64,000 nucleotides of DNA from Mercenaria mercenaria (GCF_021730395.1 NC_069366.1:68825001-68889000); one strand, 5' to 3'; shown: positions 1-12,049, counted from the first letter of the stretch. Notes: generated by a model from the sequence alone, not told the origin. Numbers and translations are program-made.

Positions 1-427
1 GTATCAGTACCTCTCCTATACTATTTACATGCCTTTTCTCAAACATTCCGCCATTTTGCTCGAACCTGTTACAAGAAAACTAAATCAACGTTCACACTAC
101 AAGTTACTGCATTGATTTGAATTTTACACAATTTCTAAAACTTGATACTATTCAGTTATTTTATGGCTACACAACTTAGAAAACTTGCAATTATACTCAG
201 GTTTCAGTTTTTAAAATAAGACTGTATATCAAATTTTTTTTTAAAATAGTCATTGACTAAATAGGTGTTGGGTTATTCAATTATAAACCAAGGTAAAGTC
301 GAAATTCAAAAGATCCTGCACACCCTCTCCCAACTCTCTCAAAGCTCCTTACCTGTTTTCTACACCTTAAGTTAGAACTGACATCTAATGATCAAATTCC
401 AGTCTCTACTAAAGAAAATTTCCAAAA

Positions 428-663
428 TGAGCCGTGCCATAAGAAAACCAACATAGTGGGTTTGCGACCAGCATGGATCCAGACCAGCCTGCGCATCCGC
501 GCAGTCTGGTCAGGATCCATGCTGTTCGCTTACAGTTTCTCTAATAGTAATAGGCTTGAAAGCGAACAGCATGGATCCTGACCAGACTGCGCGGATGCGC
601 AGGCTGGTCTGGATCCATGCTGGTCGCAAACCCACTATGTTGGTTTTCTCATGGCACGGCTCA
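428..663. mobile_element. Foldback (MITE-like) element, copy 1
   Basis: This is a near-perfect inverted repeat of about 236 bp. It starts TGAGCCGTGCCATAAGAAAA and ends with the complement, and its two arms of about 105 bp are separated by a short AT-rich loop near 530-560. Each arm contains the GACCAGCATGGATCCAGACC block and its mirror. A second copy lies at 8585-8821 and a diverged single arm at about 6421-6520. No coding capacity is seen. The element lies in a presumed intron of the D-amino-acid oxidase gene. No clear target duplication flanks this copy. It is probably a non-autonomous DNA transposon. Confidence 0.85.
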
Positions 664-726
664 GATCATTTTTATGTAAGTGTGCAGTCTGTAACTGATA
701 TCCGATATAAAAAGCAAAGCGTTTAC

Positions 727-3700
727 CTTTTTTGAAGCCACGTCAAATATTTTCTCATATAAATTATTACAGTGGTCACACGATATCCAGTTCTGAAATG
801 AAACATTTTTTTTTGTGCTCTACATAATGACAGAAAGCACAGAACAATTTCGTCATTACTGAATTGTTTCTGATATTTATTTAAAGTTGATTAATATTAA
901 TACCAAAATCCCTATATTTACGATATTGAAAAGAAATAAATACAACATATGTATTAAAGACCGTTGAACTTCAAATCAACATATGTCTGAGGCGTTTAGC
1001 ACTCAAATCTGTGTAAAAATCACTAACAGTGTAGGACGGGATTACATTTTGATACTGGTTTTTAATTCAGGCTTTCAGTTACTTCATAATATATATAGAC
1101 ACCAACCGGAATTGCTGAAAGCCGAGGTCGTTCAGCTCTGACCTTGACATTTCTTGACTGTTGAACACAAACTCCTGATACAGGGGGTCCTGTGAAATGT
1201 CAGAAAATGTTAAAATACTATTGTTTTTTTTTTATTCTTTTGTTTCAAATTAAATGTAGAACCCTTAAAATCCTGTACAATATAGTTTTCATGACACAGT
1301 GTAAAATTCTATTAAACACTCACGAAATAAAATTTGATACTAATAACAATGATATTAACTAAAATAGTAGCAATCAAATAACTCTTTATTTTACAAATCA
1401 AACAATAGACCATAAAACATAAAATACGATGAAAGTCTTATTTCCAATGAGACCTTCAAACACAACAAAATATACTCAATCTATTAAAAGTAATTCCTCG
1501 AGCATTTTTTAAATACAAGAGCTGTTTTATAAAACATATGCCACCTGATGGTCTGTTGGATGAAAGTGGGTATGAAATTTTGCATGAAATGACCTTCACC
1601 TTTGACCAAATGACCTAATGAACAGTTGGGGTCATCTATTGACTACGGGCAACAATACTAAAAACATTGATTGCCAAGCGTTCTTTAATTACTAGTATTA
1701 AGCAGAAACCGTTTTACGTCTAGGTCACTGTAACCTTGTAATGACCCTTGACCGACTGGTCTACGACTACAGGTAGTCATTTTGGAAGGTGTGTCGACTT
1801 TAGACCAATGCGCTCAAGTTTGACGAGTTGGGCCAAAGTGTTATTTAGTTATTGAGTGGAAACCGTTTTCACTCTCAAGATTAATGTGACCTTAACCTAT
1901 GACCTACTCGCCCCATGGAGCAACAGTTGTCATCTACTGGCCACAGGCAATCTCCTCTGTAATTTGCTGAAGTTTGGCAGTGGTCTACAGTTCTTAAGCG
2001 GAAACCATTTTCAGTCTCAAGGTCACAGTGACCTTCGACTTGCTGCTCCCCTCCTCCTCGACCCCCACCCCCAAAAGATAATTCCCCCTTGACAGCCCCT
2101 TTCCCAAAAAAGGAGGTTTTTTTTACAGAACTCTGTCAATCATCCTATGAAGTTTGAGCATTTGAAAACCAAGCGTTCTCTTGTTCTTGATCGGAAACCA
2201 GATTGTCTACCGACAGTCCAACCAAAAATGAGCAAACCAATGTGCTAGCTTAAATTCCTTGTATACATGTACTTGTGGGTATATTTGCCTATATCTCCAT
2301 ACCAGAGTAACAAAACATTTGCTTTAGACAATTTGTCATCATATCTTCTTTACAGATATCTTAGGCAACTGATTTTATTTTCTGATCTGGCATGTACACG
2401 ATAGATTGTGAATCACTTTGTAAACAACATGGACAGTAAAATGCATAAAGCTACTTTTGAAAGATAAGAACATGTCTGAACAGGCACATGAGAATTATTC
2501 TAGCTGATCGTTTTTGAAATTATGTGCCTCTGTTAATATCTGACTTACTTCACGACATAATATAATGTTAAAAAAGCTAGACTTTAGGCTCGATTTTGTG
2601 AAACGTTTGATTTCAAATTTATCGATTTGAGTTCTGAGGCAAGTATCTGACTGGTTGCTTCGGCACACAACTTGAAGTTGGCCAATGAAAATTATCCGAG
2701 ACTGGTCTAGAAATATTTCATATCAAGTTTGATTCTTAGCATTCTTTATACAAGACAGGTCTATATGCTCAAGTTTTATTACACTAGATCAGCACTTGAT
2801 AGGTTGATTCAGATGTACTTTTTTGAAATTGACCAATGACAATAGTCTGGACCCTAAACTGGTTTAAAACATTTGAACATGTAAATCTTACCTCAGCAGA
2901 AAGGGGCTTGTTGATAAGATGGTATCCACTCATTATCATTGTCCCAATATCGCCAGCTTCCGGGCTTAGTGCTAATTGTCTGTAAAACTTCCATGATTCT
3001 CGACACCAGTTTCTGAGATCAAGAACAAAATATTATAAAGTAAACCTGGTATAGCACCTAACCCAAGCAATTGATTTTTAACAATCAGTATCCCTCGGTT
3101 ATTACAGATAGCTGTTTACCGGAATTTGACGAAAAAGACCGTGATGTTGATACTGGATTTCTGAGAATATTTTTGATCAGATGGTAAATTGAAACTGGTT
3201 TTCAAAGTATGTTTGTTGAAGATAGTGTCCGTATCTATAGTGTCATTCTGAAACTGTGACAGAATATATTCAATTTGTACCGACGATATGTTGTATGCAT
3301 TGTAAATGAAAATGAATTTCTGCATTTATCTACATTTTATGGGCCGCTGACAAATATCATAAATTGATTTGCTGGAAGTTTTCAAAGCATCTGGTATTCT
3401 TGGCACTGTGCCAGCTATATTCATGATTAGACCACTTAACCAGAGCTTTAAAAACGGTAAGAAAAGTCAATCCTGATGTGTTCTTTTTTATTTTAAGTGC
3501 GATGTTTAAATTTACCAGAGAGAAGAAATTCTGTTATCGTAACCATTAGAAGACTAATGTGATACATAAGTAATGTAAGTTGTAAATGTCACCATGTGTT
3601 AGAAAATAAAATAATGCAATCGAATAGTAAGCTAACTTGCGGCGGTTTATTTACCTGAGGTCGTCGACAGGAACATTAGGCGATGCCAGCCTGGACGGTA

Positions 3701-3851
3701 TAAACATTCCACCAGCGCCGTAACTTGTCGTGTCTTCGAAGAACTTGTCCGCAATCACAGTTACTCGTGCACTAGGTATAGACTGCTGCACGTTGATGGC
3801 TGTAGACAGTCCTACCACACCAGCACCCAGCACTGCTATATTTACGCTCAT
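727..3851 (-). CDS. DDO: D-aspartate/D-amino-acid oxidase, 5' part (exons 1-4 of a gene running off the left edge)
   Basis: This is a flavoenzyme that oxidatively deaminates D-amino acids, usually peroxisomal and FAD-dependent. Four exons on the minus strand join in phase: 3851-3655, 3012-2892, 1189-1107 and 792-727, each with AG/GT borders. The start ATG at 3851 precedes the Rossmann FAD motif GAGVVGLS (residues 9-16). Exon 1 also has VTVIADKF and the TTSYGAGGMFIP segment that lines FAD in this family. Exon 2 reads RNWCRESWKF and ends LSAE. Exon 3 reads DPLYQEFVFNSQEMSRSEL. Exon 4 reads TGYRVTTVIIYMRKYLTWLQ, matching the family's 'TT....YL.WL..R' stretch. About 155 of an expected 335-345 residues are present; the catalytic arginine and tyrosine exons lie beyond base 1. 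The N-terminus favours D-aspartate oxidase over DAAO, but without the substrate-binding half this is not proven. A foldback (428-663) and repeat fragments sit in the introns. Confidence 0.88.
1514..2235 (+). mobile_element. Decayed pearl/Helentron-like repeat fragment in DDO intron 3
   Basis: It begins ACAAGAGCTGTTTTATAAAA, the characteristic hairpin-bearing 5' end of the pearl-like elements seen at 34-50 kb. It continues with several diverged units containing 'gtgaccttga', 'ggaaaccgtttt' and 'caagg/ctcaagtt' phrases. The 3' end cannot be placed precisely. Units are strongly diverged from each other, so this is an old copy. Confidence 0.55.
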
Positions 3852-4497
3852 TCTAGGCGGCTATAGTAGTCAAATGTACCGTTTAATCTAAAAAAGAAAT
3901 GTAAATTCAAATAATGTTCACATATACTTTACATGCAATGTCTTATTTATTTTATTGCGAATAACTTTGTTTTCGGGTCCGCAGTATTAAATTCCATTTC
4001 TTTCTTCTGAGCTAAAATTCAATTGAAAGATAGTTATCAGTTAGAACATATTTTTATTAAATGGATCAGAATTAATGCAATAATATTGATAACTTCCGAA
4101 AACAAACGAATTGAAAACAAAATGAAATGGTTGAACCGCTCACTATAACAAAACGTGTCCATATGTCAACAAACAACTCTTGGATTTTATAAATAAGTTT
4201 CACACAAAAGGTCAAATATTTGAAACCTGGATAACAATAGGAAGGTATCATATACATGTAACTTAAGATGAATTAGTGGAAGCTTCGATATTTTGCATGT
4301 ACCTCAGCTCACTTTGGAAATAAACATTCTGTGAGCATCATGTCACAGCGTATCCCCGAGCTCATTATCTAAGATATATACGGTATGATATATAATTACT
4401 GACTCGCAGGAGCATTTGCCACTTTATTTGAATTTCCAGGCCGATAAGCGTGTCTAGATAATTTTACTTCTAGTTATTTTCACTATTAACAATACAG
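3852..4497. other. Region upstream of DDO, no gene seen
   Basis: This AT-rich stretch between the DDO start codon and the LINE fragment should hold the DDO promoter and 5' UTR. No convincing TATA box, exon or repeat was recognised. Confidence 0.4.
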
Positions 4498-4529
4498 AAG
4501 AAGAAGAAGAAGAAGAAGAAGAAGAAGAA
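4498..4529. repeat. (GAA)n microsatellite, the LINE 3' tail
   Basis: About ten GAA/AAG triplets directly abut the LINE 3' UTR; on the LINE strand it reads (TTC)n after AATAAAGATT. Short simple-repeat tails of this kind are typical of several invertebrate LINE families. Confidence 0.9.
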
Positions 4530-4607
4530 TCTTTATTATGCAATAAATCAAACAAGATCCATCAGCATATCTTCAATATACATACAAAGTAATAAATATA
4601 ACATGTA

Positions 4608-4859
4608 TGGCAAGATAGCAGATATGTAAATACAAGTTTAACAATTGTTTCAGTAATTCATAGGTATCAGTAATAACAAAGCTTTGGAAAGACAATTGTG
4701 ATAGCCCAAGCATGTGTATTAGCTATTTAAACATGGCAAGATAGCAGATATGTAAATACAAGTTTAACAATTGTTTCAGTAATTCATAGGTATCAGTAAT
4801 AACACAGCTTTAGAGAGACAATTGTGATAACCCAAGCATGTGTATTAGCTATTTAAACA
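4608..4859. repeat. 126-bp tandem duplication within the LINE 3' region
   Basis: The unit starting TGGCAAGATAGCAGATATG occurs at 4608-4733 and again at 4734-4859, with only a few substitutions between the copies. It lies between the ORF2 stop and the 3' tail of the LINE. Confidence 0.9.
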
Positions 4860-6420
4860 TTAGAGTTTATCTATTTAGATACCTCCTTTTTTTCAAAAGC
4901 TTTAAAGATATACGTTGCGAGATTATGGGTATCTTTACTATTTTCATTAATAAATAGTTGCAAACATTTAAAATAACTTGGATGGTGCCAGAAATACTTC
5001 CTAATATACTGTTTTCTTAAATCTACTCCTGACATTCAATGGCAAAATGATACTCGTCTTCTAATATGTGACAGTTAGTACAAATTCTATTTTCATAAGG
5101 TATATTATTTGGACGGCTCCATCTACCACTCTCAACAGCCAATCTATGCGATGACAACCTCAGTCTTGTTAATGCTATTCTGAACTTCCTTATATTTATT
5201 ACTGTTAAGTAATTACTGAAACTGAAATCAAATATATTCTTGTAAAATAGTGCTCGACTGGATTCATTTATAGATGTGTTCAAATCCTGTATGTAAATGT
5301 CCCTAAGACGCTGTTTTAAAATATTAAGAAAGACCTTTGTGTCTCCTACACTCTGAGCAAGCCAAACATGATAGAATCCTAATTTTGATTACAAAAATTT
5401 CACCTTGGAGACCCAGTTTATTTGCGAGGATTTCGATCTATAAAATTTTTCAAAGAAATATATACTTGTTTAGTGTAATTAACCTGGTCACAATTGCTAA
5501 TTTTCAACCAGTACTTTATAATATTATAATGTCTATCTGTTACTAAGTTGTATCTTCCTGTTCCCGCATAAATAAAACTGTTCTGTATGGTAATTTTCAC
5601 CCCGAGTAACCTTTTACAGAAGCTTAGATGTGTTCGTTCTACTTGTAAACCTTTATTAAAACCCCAAACTTTACTTGAATAATTCAAAATTGGAATGATG
5701 AGTTTATCAAAAAGATCTAATGTATGTTTTGGCCCTATATCTGTAAACTTGTAAAGATATTTATTCATTTTAAAAATTGCCTTAAGTGCCTGTCCTGAAA
5801 GCATTTTGTCAGTCTCATTAAAAGAGCCACCTGAGGTAAATAAGATACCAAGATATTTAAATTTACTCACTATTTCTAACTGAATATTCTTATATCTGAG
5901 ACTGATATTATGGCTTAGCCTTCCCCCTTTTCTAAATATCATAACTTATGTCTTTTCTGTATAAACAGTTAGTTTCCATCTATCACGATATTCGGCTAAA
6001 ACGTTTAAAGATTCTTGCAGATCATGTGCTGTTTTCGCAAATAAAATGATATCATCTGCATATAACAATAAACAATTTTTATGCTACCAAGTCTATCCCT
6101 TCAATGCCTTTCAATAAAAGGTATCTTCAATATCATTTAAAAATATGATAAATAGAAAGGGAGACAAATGTATAAGGCCATAGACACTCTGGGTGGGAAA
6201 CTATTGCCCCTAACCTTTAACCTCGCCATCACCGCCAGCCCGAACTACTACGCACATGTATTACCTGTAAATATTAAATCATTCAACAGATGTAAAACTT
6301 ATCTGAGCTAGTTTAACCCTTACCCTGCTATATTTCTATAATGAACTTGTCAATCTTTCAATTTGGACGGTACCATTAACTGTTAAAAGGGGTGCTTACC
6401 AAAAATATACTGACTTAATG

Positions 6421-6525
6421 GCGAACAATGCAGACCATAATCAGACTTCACGGATGTGCAGGCTGATCTTGGTTTGCACTGGCCGCAAAGGCAGAATCAC
6501 TTGCTGCCAGCCAGCTAAGGGTTAA
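6421..6525. repeat. Single diverged arm related to the 236-bp foldback
   Basis: The stretch from GCGAACAATGCAGACC through GGATGTGCAGGCTG to GGCCGCAAAG aligns with one arm of the foldbacks at 428-663 and 8585-8821, with many substitutions. The partner arm is absent. Confidence 0.6.
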
Positions 6526-7521
6526 AAAAGATTAACGAATAATGTGAATAGTGTCTGCGTCGGGATCTAAAACGGTTATGTGCATAGTCTGTGCAGATAT
6601 CCCCAATTGTCATTTAAATACACGTACTGAAATTCATTTATGTAGCCATTCTCTTTTGAAATATACGACACGCAAAAATTTATGATATATTCTTACATAA
6701 GGACTGGTGCCGGAGTACCCCTATAGCCTTTATATATTATACTTTACTCACGTTCACACCAGATAATTTCTGCAAAACATCTTTTGTTGCACTTGTTCAC
6801 CTTGACTACAGGCATGTTTGCAACAACCTTCCACGTAAAGTACAAGAATCATACACGAGAAAAACAGAACTGACAAAGAAAGATGTGAATAAAAGAAGAT
6901 ACCCGCTACTTACATTCAGGCAACTTATATCCCGCACCGATCCAGTAACAAAACTATCTCATTAAAAAATCTTCCAACGTACTCTCAGCGTTATCGATTG
7001 CAATCTACAGGTTTATCGCAACAATGATTTTCATATGTGAAATAATATTTACGTATATAGGAGAGTACAATTATATGTGTATGTTTTATAAAACGAAATA
7101 CAATGTATATCAAAATCTAACAATGAATCATATGTGTCATTATTGTTGATTAGAAATAAATGTTACAACAGCGGTGCAGTTGGATTAAAGATATAGTATG
7201 TAACAATCATATTTATGTTTTTCCACAGTGTCTTACATGAGTGCAAACTTTTCCGGATGTTGCGGGTGTTGGTTGATATTTTCCGCTGTTTGTGAATGAG
7301 AGTGGTTATGCTAATTTAGATATAAGAAAAAAGAGTTCAGTCAGGACTCACAGTCTACAGTTGATTTATTAATACCAATTGATATTAGTCTAGTACTACT
7401 CGTAATGAAATCCATTAAAGATAATTATAACGGAACCGCGATACCTGTGATAGATCTAGTTATATTTCGTTAACGAGAATTTATCAGTATAAGTATGTGA
7501 AAACATGCACAGCCATTTGAA
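6526..7521. other. Intergenic stretch, no gene recognised
   Basis: AT-rich sequence without a convincing ORF or exon. Nothing beyond short low-complexity runs was seen. Confidence 0.4.
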
Positions 7522-7795
7522 TAACTTCCGGCGACGTGAAATGTTCAAAATAATTAAATGAAAGGTTGCTCAGACAAGCAAGTAAGGCCCGGAAACGTGA
7601 ACTTGAACTGATCAGTATAATTTAGAGACAGGTGAGTAACTTCTGGAAATGTTAACTGTTCAATATGTCTTATTGAAAAGGTTTGTCAGATGGTTGAGTA
7701 ACTTCATGAAACGTGAACTGTTCAGAATAACTTACTGAAGGTTGCGCAGACGAATAAGTAATTCCCGAAAATGTGAACTGCTCAGTGTAACTCAA
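7522..7795. repeat. Degenerate tandem repeat, about 59-bp unit, five copies
   Basis: Units beginning TAACTTCCGGCGACGTGAA recur near 7522, 7583, 7635, 7699 and 7758 (variants 'acttctggaaatgttaactgttc', 'acttcatgaaacgtgaactgttc'). Spacing is uneven (52-64 bp) and the copies are diverged. Confidence 0.7.
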
Positions 7796-7807
7796 TTAAC
7801 AAATAAA

Positions 7808-7963
7808 TTATAGCAAAAGGGTGCTTAACACTTATTTATACACGATGGGCGGTTATACGTCAGGCATAATAATTTCACGAGGGCGCAGCCCGAGTGAATT
7901 ATTTCGAACGACGTATAACCACCCGAGTGTATAAATAAGTGTTAAAGCACCGTTTTGCTATAA
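7808..7963. repeat. Long palindrome with GC-rich apex (palindrome P1)
   Basis: Arms start TTATAGCAAAA and end TTTTGCTATAA, and pair through ACACTTATTTATACAC / GTGTATAAATAAGTGT and GGTTATACGTC / GACGTATAACC. The apex is GAGGGCGCAGCCCGAG. No ORF is present. It has the same plan as the palindromes at 31001-31150 and 60398-60585, although the arm sequences are unrelated. Confidence 0.85.
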
Positions 7964-8584
7964 ATCATTTCGATTCTAATATGAATTTATTGTAAAAATT
8001 TAGATCAAATATGAGAGAACTGTTTCTTCGCGCATGCATGGCGCCAACTGTTAGGTCGTCACGCTCTTTGTTTATGCACGCCAGGACCGGAAATGGTAAT
8101 ACGACTTGCGGAAGAGTTCAGTTTGGGCGCAAAAGATGTGAAGTGTTCTGTTCAGTGAAACACAGTGATCACCGGCGTTATCATTGTTGAAATTAATTAC
8201 ATCTTCATATGCATGTACAGACTTATTTGTGCAGTTTTAACAGTGGAAAGTTTTTATCATATACAAACACAATGAAGGTCAACATCCCAACTGAAAGTAA
8301 AAACTAAAACGTTATCAAATACATATTTGAACGTTGATTTCTGCCGTCGAAGTCGAATCGCCGTGTTGATTGAACAAATATACAATATGACAGCTGTACA
8401 AAAAGTGCACCGGAACAATTTTTTTTATTCAGGCCTACACAAAATTTCGACAAAATTTGTTGAGTTAGCGATCTTTATTTGTCTCGCATCACAAAACCTC
8501 CTCGTAACTGAACGTCCGAAAGCTTAACACATTAACCGTTGACAAATTTGCTTTTAACAAAGTTAACTCTCTTTAAGTATTATA

Positions 8585-8821
8585 TGAGCCGTGCCATGAG
8601 AAAACCAACATAGTGGGTTTGCGACCAGCATGGATCCAGACCAGCCTGCGCATCCGCGCAGTCTGGCCAGGCTCCATGCTGTTCGCTAACAGTTTCTCCA
8701 ATTCCAATAGGCTTTAAAAGCGAACAGCATGGAGCCTGACCAGACTGCGCGAATGCGCAGGCTGGTCTGGATCCATGCTGGTCGCAAACCCACTATGTTG
8801 GTTTTCTCATGGCGCGGCTCA
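8585..8821. mobile_element. Foldback (MITE-like) element, copy 2
   Basis: Same family as 428-663. TGAGCCGTGCCATGAGAAAA opens it and the complement closes it, with near-identical arms. It is flanked by TATA on the left and TATG on the right, so a TA target duplication is possible, but copy 1 does not confirm it. Confidence 0.85.
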
Positions 8822-9099
8822 TATGTTTTATCTTTTACATGCCATTTTTCGAGCCACAGGTATATGTATTCAGCTCTCCTCTATAGATCTTGTTCATAGG
8901 AACACAATCTTTTATCGCTGGTATATGATTTGCTACGAAATAAAAGACAAATGTATATGTGCGATTGTCAAGACGACGAGCCCGTCCCTAAGGGATTGCA
9001 ATTACTCTCATTCTGGATTGCAATTCATCCTAAAACTTTTTGCACCTCTACTTTCGTCCCTTAAAGTAATCAATGCACTCTTTTTCAACACCTATAATA

Positions 9100-9340
9100 T
9101 TTCTACAGCTGTAAATTTTATGCATTTTTACAGCTGAAACTTTTTCATTCTTACAGCTGTAACTTTTTACAGGTGTAGCTCATTTGCATATTTCGAACTG
9201 TTTTACAGTCGTTTTACAGCTGTAGATTGAAATCTAAAGCTGTAAAATCATTGTTGTTATATAAAATCTGTAAATTTGAAATAAGCATGACTGTTATTTT
9301 GAACAAAAATACAGGTCTTTTACAGCTGTAAAATTTCGTA
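9100..9340. repeat. Cluster of TTACAGCTGTAA-type palindromes
   Basis: At least seven close variants of TTTACAGCTGTAAA occur within about 240 bp (near 9107, 9128, 9150, 9165, 9205, 9235 and 9320), in AT-rich DNA. Each has CAGCTG or CAGGTG at its centre, the form of an E-box. It may be a decayed short-motif array of a transposon or a regulatory cluster; the sequence alone does not decide. Confidence 0.6.
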
Positions 9341-10763
9341 CTGGCTGTGTTGCAATTTCAACTTTTTTTTTATTATAACAAGTTTCCCTCAAGTATAAAA
9401 TGCTGTAAAATCGAGACAATTCCAGCTGTCAGCCTTGTTCGAAATATCGACGGCCCCTCATAAAATATTTGAAAAATTGCTGAAAAAAAATACTCGCGCA
9501 AATGTTTGTCCTCCTTCCAAGGGACGTTCAGAAAGTTGTAACTTAGACGGAAAAGGTTCCCATTCAAGTTAATACTTTAAACAGAGCCACCAGTTGCCAG
9601 TAAGACACATTAATACGTGAAAATCGTGCCATGTAACTAAAAGGGGTGGGGTGACAATTCCTTATCTCAAAATGTTACACTAAGACCTATGATTACAAGA
9701 AGAACATTTGGAACAATAAGATGAAAATTATTGGCAACGAGTTATTCCGATATTAGTGAACGACTCGCTTCTACTTTTTTCATTGGCACTTTCGGACCTT
9801 CAGTTCTTATGCCGCTATTTTATCTAGCGTGCCTTAGAAACATGAAAATTTCGACTGAATGCAGGAACTACATACTAAATTGCAGAAGAGGGTAAAATAA
9901 GATATGGCGATGTTGAGATATGGTACAAGGAAAGGATGAAAGATTACGACCCTTTATTTGTCTGCTTGAGACTAGACCTGTGTAGACTTAACTTGGTTGT
10001 GACTAGCTTTAACATTTCAATCATGGACTAAATGTCTGTATTAAACATCGCTATTATTATTATGCCATATAAATGAAATTTGAAAATACATGAAGTAAAT
10101 AAAAAGCGGGCCTAATATCTATCTACTTATTGATGAGTAGTACTGATAATGAAAAGGGCTATTCAACTGTTTGATAAGTTAACCAATCATATAATGTCTT
10201 TAGTAGACTTGTTGTTGTTGTTATTTTAAGTCATAAAGACGTATCTGAAGCAAAATAATTCAAATAAGGTTGTGTTAAAAATGATTGTATGTTTTAGCTA
10301 TAACCTAAATTTTAAAAAATGCGGTTTTTATTTTACGACATTGCTATGAAATTACAGTACATTATTGAACGCCCCACTTCCTATCACAGTCATGGTCTAG
10401 TTACTGACCAACGCATGTTTAACAACAGATGTTTTTGACGGCATCATTAGCGTACGATGTCCTCATTTTTCACTTTATCTGTTTACAGTGTATCGGTCAA
10501 ATTGTCAGAGGTGGGCACTAACCTCACCTTAGTTATATAAGCTAGGGTATGTGACATATGATACACATAGAGACAATCGTCTACACAGGGGTTAATTCAT
10601 TAAAAAAACTGTACGAGAAAATGTCAAATGCAGTACATATTTAATATTCATAGTGACACTCATACGACTGAAGTCTACGACAGAGTAGCATATAAAGGAA
10701 CAAACCCTGGTCACACATTACAATATCAAAAGTTTTAGAATAAATATCAGTCTTGTATAAGAT
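9341..10763. other. Intergenic stretch, no gene recognised
   Basis: AT-rich sequence without a supported exon or a recognised repeat family. Confidence 0.4.
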
Positions 10764-11029
10764 TTTGTTTGTTTGTTTGTTTGTTTTGGGTTTAACGCCG
10801 TTTTTCAGCAGTATTTCAGTCATGTAACGGCGGGCAGTTAACCTAACCAGTGTTCCTGGATTCTGTACCAGTACAAACCTGTTCTCCGCAAGTAACTGCC
10901 AACTTCCCCACATGAATCAGAGGTGGAAAACTAATGATTTCAGACACAATGTCGTTTATCAAATAGTCACGGAGAACATACACCCCGCCCGAGACCGACG
11001 CCCTACGTACTGAGCTAAGCGGACGGGTC
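10764..11029 (-). mobile_element. tRNA-derived SINE, family 1, with (CAAA)n tail
   Basis: On the minus strand the head at 11029 reads CCCGTCCGCTTAGCTCAGTA, carrying a pol III A-box-like TAGCTCAGT. The body includes GATAAACGACATTGTGTCTG and ends CGGCGTTAAACCCAAAAC, followed by a CAAA tail at 10764-10786. The B box is degraded. A truncated relative lies at 18990-19126. SINEs of this form are common in bivalves. Confidence 0.85.
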
Positions 11030-12049
11030 TTGTATAAGATGATATTCTACCAGTATGGTGTAATCTGCAAGTAAATTCCTTAAGTTTTAAAGCAAAGGCA
11101 TTACATTTCTACTTTAAATCATTTAATGTTGTGGTGTCGGCATATTTTTTGGCCAAAATGACTATTTTGTAGGGATATGAATTCGTAGATTTCAACCTCT
11201 AAAGATAAAATAAATAAGACTTGCCTTCTTCATTTTTTGGACGGGGGGGGGGGGGGGGGGGGGGGGAGAGGGTATCTTGGATTAACACAAGTATTATCTT
11301 TCGTACTGACAACTCACGTGTTTCTACATATACAAAATACAAAAAGGGAATATTGAATAAAGAACTCTCAGATGTACTTTGAATTTTACTTTTTATTTAC
11401 AGATAGCAACTGCTAAATTTCGCTAAAATACTGAAATCTGGAGACATCCGCTTACAACATAAAGTGCACTTTCCAACGGCTGAATTTGTAAACAAAACGA
11501 CAGAAATCTGAAGGTTTCCTTGAAACTTAAAATGCAACGCTTTAATGACACGCTTTGTTCAACTATCTCAAACAATAGAACAATGTCCATTTGAAATTTC
11601 TGTGACAGGGGTCATGTTCAATATCTAACTTGGTCTTTCGTTAACACCCCTCCACTATTCAGTGTTCGTTCTACCATTAAATATATTTCAATTTAGAATA
11701 CTGCCTCTAATGCCCCCTTGTTCGTCTGGAGCACTTTTAAACTTTTGAAAAAATCACGCATGTTGACACGTGAACAGAAAACGTATTATTAGCCCATTGT
11801 CATTAATTTGTCTGAAATTTGACGCTATCACGGTCAATGCACTGGTCAAAGTGTCTGTTTTATAACTGGTCCCATTAAATATGCAAAATGACCCATCTTG
11901 TTAAGTTTTCTGCTTAAATAGAACGTTCTAATCATAAGAATGCGTATTATGTTAGGCAGACTTGCGAACTGAAATATAATCTTTCTTAGGAATTTGTGAA
12001 CTTACATTTTGTTTAATTCGATTAAATATATAAAAAAAAAACAATAATT
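11030..12049. other. Region upstream of the P450 gene
   Basis: AT-rich sequence that should include the P450 promoter. A TATATAAAA at 12027-12035 is only 15 nt before the ATG and is probably too close to act as the TATA box. No other core promoter element is convincing. Confidence 0.4.
11243..11266. repeat. Poly(G) run of 24
   Basis: An uninterrupted run of 24 G on the plus strand, followed by AGAG. Such runs can form quadruplexes and are prone to assembly error in length. Confidence 0.95.

Larger units (their letters stand above)
4498..6172 (-). mobile_element. 5'-truncated LINE fragment with reverse transcriptase remains
   Basis: Reading on the minus strand from 6172, the fragment shows RT block SPFLFIIFLNDIED, then the catalytic YADDIILFA (YADD codons at 6062-6051). 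Next come WKLTVYTEKT, KYLGILFTSGGSF, LNYSSKVWGF and a C-terminal CTNCHILEDEYHFAIEC zinc-knuckle-like motif, and finally KRRYLNR before a stop near 4876. An in-frame stop follows TEKT at about 5942, and the frame breaks between 5417 and 5284, so the copy is dead. The 3' end is AATAAAGATT followed by a (TTC)n tail (4498-4528 as GAA on the plus strand). The 5' part including the endonuclease is missing, as is usual for target-primed reverse transcription products. Confidence 0.9.

Noticed and set aside
12027-12035. TATATAAAA as TATA box of the P450 gene
   Set aside because: Only 15 nt before the start codon, too close for a usual transcription start; more likely AT-rich 5' UTR.
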